Positions 1-10,270 of a DNA stretch of 64,000 nucleotides are shown here, piece by piece. Below the pieces are notes generated by a model. That model saw nothing but the letters and a program-made list of their open reading frames with translations, made no database searches and was not told the origin of the DNA. The stretch spans positions 335,334 through 399,333 of the forward strand of contig BCIH01000012.1 of NCBI GenBank assembly GCA_002897115.2, read 5' to 3'. Both the position numbers and the translations under genes were made by a program. Within the stretch, counting starts at the first letter, position 1. Each line of letters begins with the position of its first letter. The DNA comes from Prototheca cutis (Eukaryota > Chlorophyta > Trebouxiophyceae > Chlorellales > Chlorellaceae).

Positions 1-30
<30 letters not shown>
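1..30. repeat. poly-C homopolymer at the window edge
   Basis: Thirty consecutive C bases open the window. Similar G/C homopolymers recur inside introns here and border both assembly gaps, so this may be a genuine low-complexity tract or a contig-edge artefact. The bases from 31 to 137 hold only the 3' flank of the NIFK-like gene. Confidence 0.9.
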
Positions 31-31
<1 letters not shown>

Positions 32-137
32 CGGTTCGGCCCACACCCAGCGATGACCTGGTCTCCTTGTCATGACATGGAGGCGGGCGTTCGTTACAAT
101 GGATTGTCGGTAGGGGGCACAAATGGCACAGAACAGC

Positions 138-1578
138 TCAGTCCTCGAACACTTTCCTCTTGGGCTTGGGAGCCAGCTTGGTCTCCAGCCCTTCGTACTC
201 GTAATCGATGCCAGCCTGCAAAGGAGTTTCATGGGCGCAGGATTTATTTGGAACTGAAGCCAGGCGTCGCAGCATGCTGGTGTGGGACCGAAACAGCACA
301 TCGCTGACGCAGCTCATGCCCGTCCTTCCGCGCCCAGAGACCCATGCGATGGTTGCGCCAGGGTGCCCTCCGCAGGCGCGGCCTGCCATCACCGCCCCCA
401 CCAAAATGCACACCATCGCACGCACCTGCTTGATCTTCTTCTGCCTGGTCTTGTCTCGCCGGAGCGCCCGGTTCACGGTCTTCTTCTCCTCTGCCTCGCT
501 CCGCTCCTTGGATTGCCGCTCCGCCTCCACCTTCTTCCACGGCACCTGAAGTGAATTGAACAGTATGTGCGGCACGCTTGATGACGTGCATCCAGGGGAA
601 CCCATTTGTTGTGAACAGAGTCGCTGGCAAGCAGCTGCACCCGTTGCCAGGCTGCCATCGGCTCCTCGCCAAATCTGGCCTCATGCCAGACCCATTGACG
701 CACCAAAGGCCCTCATCCACCACAGCACTCCCCTTTCTGTTTCTTCCTTCCTCCCCGCAGGCATACCTTTTTAAACACGCGGTTGGCGCCCTTCATGAGG
801 TCCTTGTGCACTTGGCTCTGCAACATCACCCGCGCCTGCGACAGGTTCCGAGAGATGTGCTGTCCTGGGAGTACGCAGGGCAACCCTGCACTACCCATGC
901 ACGCGCCGTGGCCCATGTCAAGAAGTCATCGACCCTGGGGCCCTTCCAAAGAAAGAAAAAGAGAAAAAAATTGTCTACCTGCAACTTTTGGCCGAAAAAC
1001 ATGTAACCGTCCATGGCCTCTGCCGCGATGCGGGCCACTTCCGGCGAGTAAAACTCAATGAACGCATAGTGTTTGCTCTTGCCCGTCTTCTTGCTGCGTG
1101 ACAGGCGCACGCGCGTGACCTTGCCAAACTGGGAAAAGTACGCTGGACATGAGGGAGGGTGGGGGGATGAGACGGGTGGGTGCTGGGAATGGGGCCCCTC
1201 AGCAACGGCTTCCAGGCCTGACAACTTGCGTATCAACGTAAGTTCTGGGGCACATGACGCCGTGCCCTCAATTTCTAACATTCTAATCCCCCGTGCCTTT
1301 CATCTGGCCCTCGTAGAAACCATGGGGAACGTGCCTGCAGGAGGTGATGAGGTTGCTCTTGCAAGTGAACGAAGTTCCCGCACCCCCCGGAAGCCGCCCT
1401 GGCATCATCCAGCTCCCACGACACTACGTGCACAATGAAAAACCCGCACGTATTCGCTCCATGCACCAACGTACCCGATGTACATGATCCTCCCAGGCTC
1501 CTTGTCGCCACCGCTTGTGCTGGGCTCGTTTCCGGCGTCCACTGCCGGGGCGGCTTTGCTGGCTTTGGGAGGAGCCAT
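138..1578 (-). CDS. NIFK: NIFK-like nucleolar RRM protein
   Basis: Predicted 198-aa RNA-binding protein of the NIFK/Nop15 family, which acts in the nucleolus in large-subunit rRNA processing. Six exons read on the minus strand: 1578-1475, 1334-1297, 1142-979, 859-767, 545-426 and 215-138 (597 nt including stop). One RRM spans about residues 31-115, with RNP2-like '[16 protein letters not shown]' and RNP1 '[13 protein letters not shown]'. '[20 protein letters not shown]' is highly typical of NIFK. After the RRM come a conserved '[15 protein letters not shown]' block, a basic coiled region, and a C-terminal '[20 protein letters not shown]' that resembles the NIFK end. Intron 2 appears to use a GC donor (ATGAAAG|GCACGG); all other introns are GT-AG. 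The start is the first ATG in frame, just upstream of the Ala/Pro-rich leader. It is divergent from SDE2. Confidence 0.9.
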
Positions 1579-1899
1579 GTCGTGAGTTGCGACGTGCTTC
1601 TACAACAATTTAATGACTCAGCACATGCCCCAAACAGGTTGCAATGGCGCTGCCCTTGCCTTGAGCTTGCTCTTGCCTGAACCTCGCGCCCTGGCAGAGT
1701 TCGGGATTTCGTGGAACGCTGTCGTGGATGTCGACTAGATTTCCCCAAATGGAGACCGACCTCTGCTGGGCAGGAATGCGGAAATTCAGTTCCAGAAAAG
1801 CCTGTCCTGCCCATAGAACTGCATTTCAGTTGTGAATAATCCAATTTTGGAATTGCGGTGCCGGAAGGAGGTCTGGGGCGACTGTGTACACGCTTCGCC
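1579..1899. promoter_or_regulatory. Shared divergent upstream region, NIFK / SDE2
   Basis: A 321-bp gap separates the start codons of the NIFK-like gene (-) and SDE2 (+), so it must hold both promoters and 5' UTRs. It is less GC-rich than the flanking exons. I see no clear TATA box or known operator; the function is inferred from position only. Confidence 0.5.
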
Positions 1900-3363
1900 A
1901 TGCAGCTCTTCGTCCGGAGCCTGGAAGGTGGTTCGCTTTTTGCTTGCATAGGGTGGGCGAGTATCAGTGGTGTTTTCTGTTGTTAAATATGCGGTGAAAT
2001 GATCATGTTTGAGACATCATGTGCCTCCCAATTCTCGCGTGCAGGGCACACGGTCGTGGTGCAGCTGGGCCCACGCCCCCGCCTGGGCGACCTGGTGGAC
2101 ATCCTGGAGCCTCATGGCTCCCGGCACTGCTCCCTGCTGCGCGGCGGCCGCCTGGTGCAGGGCCATCCAGGATCAACGCTCCAGGAACTGGGCCTAGACC
2201 ACGACTGCACCCTCCAGCTGGCCGGACGGCTGGCCGGCGGCAAGGGCGGGTTTGGGTCCAACCTGCGTGCGGCGGGCAAGGCTCGCCTGACCGACAATTT
2301 CGATGCGTGCCGGGACCTGCAGGGCCGCCGCGTGCGACACATCACCGCGGCCGTGAAACTGGAGGAGTGGAAGGCGCAGGCCGCCGACCGCCAGCTGGAG
2401 CGCATCGCGCAGCAGCACATGAAGAAACTAGCCAAGGAGGAGCGGGCGCGGGCACGGGAGGAGGTGCGGGCGGGGGGGTTGCAGATGTGTAGTTGGATCA
2501 TGGCGTTGTATTAGGATGAGGAGGGTTTGATCTGTGCTGGGTTGTTCGGATCGTCTGCATGTGTTGTCTGTCTGGGATGATGATTGCTGCCGCCGAATAG
2601 TTGGTTGCCTTTCAGTCAGTTGCCAGGTGCTGGGTGGGGTTGTTCACTACACAGCTGCAACATCGGCACCCTTACAGCGGAATTCAAGCCCCTGCAGGGA
2701 GCTGTAACTCTGTTGCATGAGCTCAAGTCCACCATCATCTCTTTCCGACACGAGTCCTCATGACAGGTGGATGTGGCAGCGGTGCAGTCGGAGACGCGGG
2801 CGGCGGTGGCAGGCGGCATGGCCGAGGTCCAGGCGGCGCTGCGGGCCGGACGTGGCGCGGCCCCAGCTGCCGGCCCCGCTCCAGGACCCGGATCGGCCAA
2901 GCGTCTGCGCATGGACCCGCTGGCTGTGCTGTCGGACGGCAGCGATTCCGAAGACTCTGACGGCATGGAGGCCGCTCTTGTTGGATCGACGAGGCCCAGT
3001 CCGGGCGGCACCTCGGGCTCTGCCGAGCTTGACGTGTTTCGGCCCGAGTCAACTGCAGAACCACAGACGTGTGGGGTTGAAGCGGCAAGTGCTGCCCCTG
3101 AAGGTGTCGCGGAACGGAGTGGCGACGGGGAAAGCCCTTCGAACACACAGGGCCCAGCCACTGAGGTGCCTACTGAGGCGCATAAGATCAAAGAGGAGGA
3201 TCCAGAGCTGGACCTGGCTAGTGTCACCTCGGCCTCGGAGCTCCAGGCACTGGGCTTGGACCGGCTGAAGCGTGAGCTGGGCCGACGGGGGCTCAAGGTC
3301 GGGGGCACCCTGGCACAGAGGGCTCAACGACTGTTTGATGCAAGGCCAACCCCCGAGCAGTGA
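1900..3363 (+). CDS. SDE2: Replication-stress/splicing regulator SDE2
   Basis: Predicted 347-aa SDE2. Three exons: 1900-1927, 2045-2463 and 2767-3363. The N-terminus folds as a ubiquitin-like domain: after splicing, 'MQLFVRSLEGHTVVVQL' reads like the start of ubiquitin. It ends in the diagnostic 'GGKGGFGS' motif (residues 74-81). In the family, cleavage after the Gly-Gly (G75) releases a Lys-starting fragment that works in pre-mRNA splicing and replication-stress signalling. 'RDLQGRRVRHI' follows, then a coiled coil. The last 45 residues are a SAP-like SDE2 domain ('LGLDRLKRELGRRGLKVGGT'). Exon 1 is only 28 nt. The donor GAAG|GTGGTT was chosen because it is the one that joins in frame to the Ubl strand. 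The 303-nt second intron holds no other signal. Confidence 0.92.
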
Positions 3364-3713
3364 TTTCTTTATGTCGGTATATGTGGCACCACTGAGGAAG
3401 CGCCCAGTGGGTTGTTGAGAGGGTGGAAAGGTACTGGAGGGAGCCTCATGAGCACGGGGAGCAGCCGGTCCGACCGTCAACAACGCCCTCGCTCTGGGAA
3501 TCGGGAAAGAATGGCCAAGTGATCCAGAGTTCGTCGTAGGGAGGGAAGGGTACCCCTCATGGACAAGCCTAGCAAGGACAGCACTGGACGAAAAGCCGCT
3601 GTTATCGTTCATCGCACGACCACGATCGCCGGACGCATATTGGGCCCAGGGCCGCTCAGACCGTGGCGAATGCGCGCGACTCCATCTCTGGCGTCGTGGC
3701 GCACGAGATAGAA
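3364..3713. other. Intergenic: SDE2 3' flank to transporter start
   Basis: About 350 bp between SDE2 and the transporter, both on the plus strand. It should contain the SDE2 polyadenylation region and the transporter promoter. The frame entering the transporter is open back to 3573 but has no ATG before 3714, so a short upstream exon cannot be excluded. Nothing else is recognisable. Confidence 0.5.
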
Positions 3714-6692
3714 ATGCACGGCCTCCAAGACGTCGATGAGGAGGAGGTGCTCAATCTCATCCCAGACTCCGATGGGTTATCCGACGGCCGGCCCAGCAGC
3801 CCCAAGCATTTCCAGTACAGGTGGGTGTGGTTGGGTGGGCATGGGCAGCAGTGGGTTCAGCTGTCCTGGTCCATGATAGCCACTAGGCTCCACAGTGCTG
3901 TTCGCAGTACCCTCCTTCTCCACCCAGAAAATACTAAAACACACCCACTTACACAGGCGCTTGCTGCTGGCCACGGCCGTGGCGGCTATTGGTGGTCTGC
4001 TCTTTGGCTACGACACCGGTGTGATCTCCGGTGCGCTGCCCTACATCCGAGACGAGTTGCTAGCAGACCTGGCCTCGGACCCTGGGCGCCAGGCACGCCT
4101 GCTGGCTACAGTGGTGTCGGCAGCACTACTGGGAGCAGGCGTGGGCGCGGCCGGCGGCGGCCGGCTGGCAGATGTCGCGGGGCGCCTGCCGGCACTTGCA
4201 GCGGCCGATGTGCTCTTCATCGCCGGCTCCCTGACCATGGCTGCGGCCCATGGCATCCCAGAATTAGTACTCGGTGAGCGAATTGGTGGTGGTGTGTGTG
4301 TGCGCACACGCGAGGGGTGGTGTTGCCGGTGTTGAGGGGAGTTTATTGCGGGGAGGGGTCTTTCACCGCTCCCCAGCCCCAGGCATCCCCAGCCAGTACC
4401 CAAGCCTGCCCTCCAAAAGTGATCCCCCTTCCCTCCCCATCCAAACAACTCAATCCCAAACCCAAACATCACCCAAATCACGGCGCCAGGTCGGGTGCTT
4501 GTGGGCCTTGGTATCGGCATCAGTTCAGTTACAGTGCCAGTGTACCTTGCGGAAATCACGCCGCCTGGCCTGCGGGCAAGCGTCGTCAGTGCCAACGTCC
4601 TGGCCATCACCGGGGGTCAGTTTCTGGCCTATGCTGTCAACTTTGGTGCCAGCCACCTTCCCGGGACCTGGAGGTGAGCATCTGTGAGTTGGTGGGCAGT
4701 TGAGGAGGGTGGAAGGGAGGGGGGCTTTGGTTTTCGCATTGCATCCCCCGGGTCAACAAATGCGACATGCATGCTTCGAGGCCAGCACATGCAGGTAATG
4801 AAAAACGAAGACAACACGAAGCCGACCTTCTTCAAGCATGCAGGTGGATGCTGGGCATCGCGGCGATCCCGCCCACCGTGCAGTTGGCGGGTCTGCTGCT
4901 CCTGCCAAATCCGCCGAAACAAGCACGAACGGTGGGCGACCGCTCCCATCTGCGGGGCCGGCCACTGCTGGGGCCAGAGTCAGCGCTGGCAGCGCTGGCA
5001 CGAGACCTTTGCAGGAAGCGGGTTCTACGGCAACTGCATTTGGGTGGGTCCCGGGAATCGAGTCTGTTTGCTGCATGGGCAGCCCGCCAGAGGCATGCCA
5101 GGGCGTTTGAGCGGACCAACTACAATGATCCACTGACCACTCAGCGTGTCCTCCATTTCCTCTGCAGGGGTGGGCTTGCAGGTGCTGCAGCAGGTTTGCG
5201 GGATCAACACGGTCATGTGAGTGGAAAGGCAGGACTGGGCACATGACTGGGCTGGCCAGCAGGACTTGCACTGTTTCCTAGCGTCCTTTCGGAACCCCTC
5301 TACCACCCGCCAAATCCCCTGTGCCTACCGCTCCACTGCAGGTATTTCACTCCTTCCATCCTGGAGGCTGCGGGGTACCAGGACAAGCAGCAAGTGCTCC
5401 TGCTGTCCATGGTCCCCGCCGGGATCAATGCTGCGGGTACCCTGCTGGGCATTGCCTGCATCGAACGGTGCGTCAAGGAGTTGTTGAATGCATTGGTCTG
5501 TGTACAATGGAAGCACAAAGTGCCACGGGCACCAGGAACAAACATGAATGTGCAGACAGTCAGCTGCTGTTGACTCACTCACTTGCTGCCCAACACGCCC
5601 ATGATACATCTCTTACACTGCAGGTTTGGAAGGCGGCGGTTGCTCCTCAGCAGCATCGTTGGCGTGCTGGCATCGCTGCTGCTGCTCAGCAGCGCCTTCA
5701 ACCTGGCCGCACAGCATGCCCCAGCTGTGGTGCCGGGCGCCAGCAGTTGCCCCACAGCTTCCTGCACACAGTGCCTTGCAGAAGGGTCCGTGGGTGTTTT
5801 TTTTCTGTGTGTGTTGGGGGGGGGGGGGGGGGGTCCTGGGGCCGAGTGCATACCAGCGCTGATTTTTGATGGTGCTGGGACATTTGGGTGAGGAAAGGTT
5901 GGAGCTGGCAGACGGACGAGATCTGCTTGCCGACCGTCGGCCCGACCTCACCTCAAACTCCTATCTGTCCAATANGTTACCTTGAGCAACACATGCAGGT
6001 GCACGTTTTGCGGAGCGGCCGGCAGCGCAGCAGCCCACCAGGCCGGCTCCTGCATCCGCTCGCTGGAGAATCTGCAGGGTCGGGGGGGGGAGGGAGCTGC
6101 TTGTCCACCGGGCGCTGTGGCCTACACTCAGGGCTGCCCCAGCAATGCCACCCCGCTCATCATCGCAGGTGGGTTGGAAAAGCTTACTCGCTTTCTTGCC
6201 ACAGATGCCTGGTCTTGTTTCTGTGGGTGGTTGTTATGTACCGCTAGTTGGTCTTGGCTTGTTTCGGAGGCCCCATTGTGGGCCAGAGCACAGACTTTAC
6301 CATGGCTTGCAGCACTTGCATCAAACAAGAATGCCACAAGCAAGCCCAGCCTCCCACTGCATATCCCTCCCCAATGATATACTCAAGCAGGACTTGGGCT
6401 CTACTTGCTGGCCTTCTCCCCCGGCCTGGGCCCGGTGCCCTGGGCGGTGAATGCTGAGCTGTACCCCGCCGAGCTGCGGGGCACAGGGGTGGGCTTTGCG
6501 GCGCTGGCCAACTGGGCGACAAATTTTGCTGTGGCACAGAGCTTTTTGCCCATGCTGCACGCGCTGGGCGGTGCAGGGACCTGGCTGGTCTACGCTTCCA
6601 TCGCAGCAGCGGGTGGTCTCTGGGCCGCAGCCTTCCTGCCAGAGACCAAGGGCAAGACTCTGGATCAGGTCCAAGCCATGTTTGCAGACTGA
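3714..6692 (+). CDS. INT-type H+/myo-inositol MFS symporter
   Basis: Predicted 538-aa, 12-helix sugar-porter MFS protein closest to plant INT / animal HMIT proton-inositol symporters. Nine exons: 3714-3820, 3957-4273, 4490-4673, 4844-5043, 5168-5216, 5342-5467, 5624-5785, 5999-6168 and 6391-6692. Visible signatures: '[16 protein letters not shown]' (TM1), 'GRLADVAGR', '[15 protein letters not shown]' (TM4-5), '[15 protein letters not shown]' (TM7), '[10 protein letters not shown]', the Cys-rich extracellular loop before TM10 typical of INT2-4 ('CTQCLAEG', 'CTFCG', 'GCPSN'), '[18 protein letters not shown]', and terminal '[12 protein letters not shown]'. Oddity: after TM6, where the family has P-E-S-P-R-W-L, it reads '[14 protein letters not shown]'. 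The start at 3714 is the first in-frame ATG. An N at 5975 and a G-run at 5816-5832 lie in intron 7. Substrate is inferred from subfamily only. Confidence 0.9.
5816..5832. repeat. poly-G run in transporter intron 7
   Basis: A run of about 17 G bases lies just downstream of the 5' splice site of intron 7 of the inositol-type transporter. It is one of several G/C homopolymers in introns of this window. Confidence 0.85.
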
Positions 6693-7426
6693 ATGAATCT
6701 GGGGTGCGACTGCTTGGCCATTCCAATTTTATGCTACCCTTCCATGCCCATCCCTCGGTCATCGATGGGAGTTGCGTTACAAACCTGTAGCAGCAGCACT
6801 CGGTTTCTCTTTGGCCAAGCCTGTGCTAGTGGTTGTAGACACGACACGTCAGCATCGTCAGTCATGTGGTCCTCACTAGCAGTAAGGAAACGTGCGGCCC
6901 AGAATCGGGGAAACTCTGGCTGTAGATTTGTGTCTTTCAATGGCCGGCACAGAAAATTGTCTCAAGCCAGTTGATGAAACGGCGCTGTCATGGGGTGTTG
7001 TCCTCATGAGAAATGGGTGGCTGCCAAGGGTGGGGGGATGGAGTCGTGGTCATGCATGCATGCGGCGGGGCAGATAGATCATGCAAGGAGGATGTGGAAA
7101 TAGCCACATCACGTCAAAACTGATGGGACCATGAGGCTGCAGGGCCTATTCCCGAGGAGAGGTTGACTGCAGCGCACCAGATACCCGTCGGTCAACAGGT
7201 AGCAGACGGCCGGGCCTGTTGGCGGAGAGGACTCAGGTGGCATCAGTTGATCCGATGCAATTGCAGATATGGTTGGATAGAGTCTGGGCAAATCAGTGGA
7301 TGTAGGTAGATTGCGGAGGCACCAATCTGTGGTGCTGCGTGTACAAAGCTGTGGAGGCAGTGATGTGATATGTTTGGATGTTCCAGCAAGGCCCATGGTC
7401 GATGCACTTGAACGTCATGGGATCTA
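6693..7426. other. Convergent 3' intergenic region
   Basis: About 730 bp between the transporter stop (+) and the stop of the small secreted-protein gene (-). It has moderate GC and stop codons in all frames. It must hold both 3' ends, but I see no canonical AATAAA cluster and no gene. Confidence 0.5.
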
Positions 7427-8488
7427 TCATGGCGGGGGAGGGCTGGCCGTTGGCGGGGGAGGGCTGGCCGTCGGAGGTGGAGGACCACTCACTGGGCCAC
7501 ACTGGGCCGGATCGACTGAGCTGACAGAAGTACTTGCAGCGTTCGTGGCTGCGGTTGCAAGGCCGTGGCGTGTGAAGTCACAGGCTGTCGCTGTTGCTGT
7601 AGCTGTGCCGGCCGCCGTGGTGGCGACGGTCGCCGATGCGCTATTCACAGCAGCGGGGACGCCTTTTGCAGCCACGGCCTGTGTGGGGTGAACGAGCACA
7701 GATTCCTGAAAGCCCATTCTTTGGTTCTGTTGAGTGTCAGGCTACACAAACACATGCCTATCACACAGAGCCTCACCTGGCCCTGGCCGAGTGCGGTTGC
7801 CACAGCTTCTGTGGGCGTTGTGGCGGCAAGCACGCCGACGCCCGAGCTGCTGACCAAGCCTGTCGAGGTCACCGCGGAGTCGGCCTGCGCAGTATTGGCC
7901 CCAGTGGTCGCGCGTGCCTGTCCAACGGCGGAGGTGGCGCCTTGGCCCTCAGCACCGGCTACACCAGCGCTGATTGCAGCGCCTGCATGGTGAGAATTGT
8001 GAGACAAGAAAAGCTATTATACTAGCTCCAATGCATTGGGCAACTGCAATGAATCGTTTCTTTAGGGTTTCATTTCTGACCAGGCACAGCCGTCAGGATC
8101 TCCCCATGCCACGACCCCTTTTGGGTCTACCTGTCAGCCCGTCAGCGGCCGCGATGGTTCCCGTGACCGCCTTCTGGCCCGTAGAAGTTACTGCAGCCTG
8201 GGATATTTTCCTACGGAAAGCACGTTTGCACATGGTAATACGTAATGCGGCGGATCAAAGCTCACCGGCCTGCTGCAGGTGCAAATCGACGTGGTATCGG
8301 CTGTTCCGATCACCGCTGATCTGGCGGGCGGCGGCACGCTCGACAGAGTCTGTCTGCAAAGAAACGTAGGTCCGACAACAGAGCACAAGGTGTAGTAGAA
8401 TACATTCCATCACGCACCTCGAAACATGTCGGGCAAAACCCGGGGTGAAATAGGCAAGCAGGAAGAAGGCTATTATTCCAGACCGCAT
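7427..8488 (-). CDS. Small secreted Ala/Thr/Val-repeat protein with Pro-rich tail
   Basis: Predicted 236-aa protein in five exons: 8488-8418, 8353-8266, 8197-8131, 7982-7777 and 7705-7427. All junctions are GT-AG and the frame closes exactly. 'MRSGIIAFFLLAYFTPGFA' is a clear signal peptide. The mature part is built of loose Ala/Thr/Val/Ser repeats, such as 'AAVTSTGQKAVTGTIAAADG', 'VTSTGLVSSSGVGVLAATTP' and 'TVATTAAGTATATATA'. Few Cys are present. It ends in two copies of PPPPTAS plus PPPP, a hydroxyproline-glycoprotein-like tail. I do not recognise the family; a cell-wall or extracellular-matrix protein is inference from composition. An alternative acceptor before 7678 would drop nine residues from exon 5. 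The longer in-frame ATG at 8719 was rejected because it would bury the signal peptide. Confidence 0.6.
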
Positions 8489-10270
8489 CCTGCGTCCTCT
8501 GCTTGCGGAAAGATGTCGGAATTCTTGTTTTCCTTGGTAGGCGCTTTCCAGTGCTGACCAATGGTCACTATGTTTCGGAAGACTGTATTTCGGAAAGCGA
8601 ACCAGCCGAGGGGATTGTGTTACTGAGAATATAAAGTCGAGGGGGGTCAGATTGGGATCGGCGTCCAAGGTGCAGGTCTGGGTCGAACGGCAAGGCACTC
8701 TCACCCCCAGGTTTGACACGACATCTTCGCGAAGCGCACTTCAAAGACTATGTGGCTCGTGTTTAGTCCTACACATCATCATAGCAACTGTAACTCGGCG
8801 TAATCGCTATGCTCCCGAGGGTCATGGCTAGAAATCGCCACCGGGAACTATTGGGAAACTACGTCGATGAACCTGGAGGAAGCCAGAAAAAGGGGGCCAG
8901 CCTTTTTGGCGAGACGGCCGCTCGCCCTGTCTTCAAGCAACAGGGAGCATGGAAACAAGTCGATCACTCTTGGAAACATTTAAAATGCTCGGTTTTGTGC
9001 CTGAACAGGCGCGGCGTGCTGCCAATTTCGATGAAATCTGTTGCCATTTGATCAAGGGTGATCGTGGCATCGCGCCGCGTGCCGAACTCCGAGAAGAGGG
9101 TCTTCTCGTTTCGAACAGTTGTATCGATTCAATGAAGACATGGCGCAGTACTGGGGTGGAATCTTGCGAGAGCTTTTTGGAAGTTCGATCCAAACCGATC
9201 GTAGCCAGCAGACCTGGACACGTCGTTACCCAGTTCCGCTGCCATGTCATTCATCTGCGCCGAGCTCCTCCCAGCTGTGAGCGCTCCTTGGTGCACCCCC
9301 TCCGCTCAGCAACACTACTTCCAACGGGCTATTTCCTTGTCAAGATTCTATGGTGCCAGGCTGACTTGTGGCCGGCGGACAGCATCGCCTCTGAGCCAGT
9401 GATCCTGTCCACTGGGCAATGTGTGCACACAGGTGGCCCGCCTTCTCCCAGGAACTGCTGCTGACCGACTCTGCAACTGTCACTCAAGAGTTGCCCTGTG
9501 ATCTGGTTCTGGAAACCTACATGCGATTGTTCTCGATGCCTTTTCAATTGGAACGATTGGCAGCAAGGGGTCTGCAACTGAATCCCCACAACAGTGCAGG
9601 GTGGTAGCTCAAAGAGTAGCCAAGGCACACAGTGTGGCTGGAGATGCCAACGAATTTGCCCTGCACGGTAGTAAGGCCGCTTGGGTGAGTGGAGGACCCC
9701 ACCAGAAATCAGCATTGCCATCAAAAGCACTCGCGGCAGGTGTTCCCACTCTCGTGCATGAACGCACAACTTGGGATGAAAGAGCTACTGATAACTCACG
9801 TTGAAGCTGGCAACGGATCCTGCCTCTGTGGTTGAAAGCAAAGCACAATGGCATTTCGCCCCGCAGGTCATAGGCGCACCTTCATCTGGCTCTACTCAGA
9901 CTGAAGCCCCTTCCGAAATGTTGAGCTCTGGCCTTGCAATGTGATGTTGAGTTGCTATGCCGAGGATGTAGCGTCGAGTGACATGGATGGAGGTTGAAAT
10001 TGCTTGAGGAAGTTGTTGCTCTTCCGTCCCGGAGGGAGCTGGACCTCGCGACACCCATCCTTGCCCCTCCCGAAAACTCTCCGGTGCCACCTCCAAGCGG
10101 AAACAGTACATTTAACAATTCCGTCTCCCGATCGCCTGTTCTCATGGATGTGCACACTCTGATCGTGTGTAGCATAGGATCGTAGATCAGAGCCTGAGCG
10201 CTTGCCTTGCTTTCAGGAGCGTGTCCCGTGCGGCGTGGGGTACTCCCCCCAGTCGCGTCTCGGCACCGGG
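8489..10270. other. Gene-poor, lower-GC interval with cryptic coding traces
   Basis: About 1.8 kb between the secreted-protein gene (-) and the acidic-protein gene (+). GC is visibly lower than in the flanks. No complete gene model closes here. On the minus strand, 9254-8964 is one frame with protein-like composition but an internal TGA at 9131-9129. Minus-strand 9769-9329 is also open for 146 codons, and plus-strand 8949-9464 for 171 codons; these overlap and cannot all be genes. This may be a decayed gene, an unplaced gene with unusual splicing, or promoter and UTR. Confidence 0.4.

Noticed and set aside
5938..6000. Extra exon near the N at 5975 in the transporter
   Set aside because: Frame and Cys-loop sequence are already continuous from 5785 to 5999 through a GT-AG intron.
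8640..8730. Possible tRNA T-arm-like sequence (AGGTTTGACAC)
   Set aside because: No GTTC T-loop, no matching acceptor stem or anticodon arm could be drawn.
8949..9464. 171-codon plus-strand frame starting METSRSLLETF
   Set aside because: It overlaps a more protein-like minus-strand reading, has no motif or splice partners, and its second half is unstructured.
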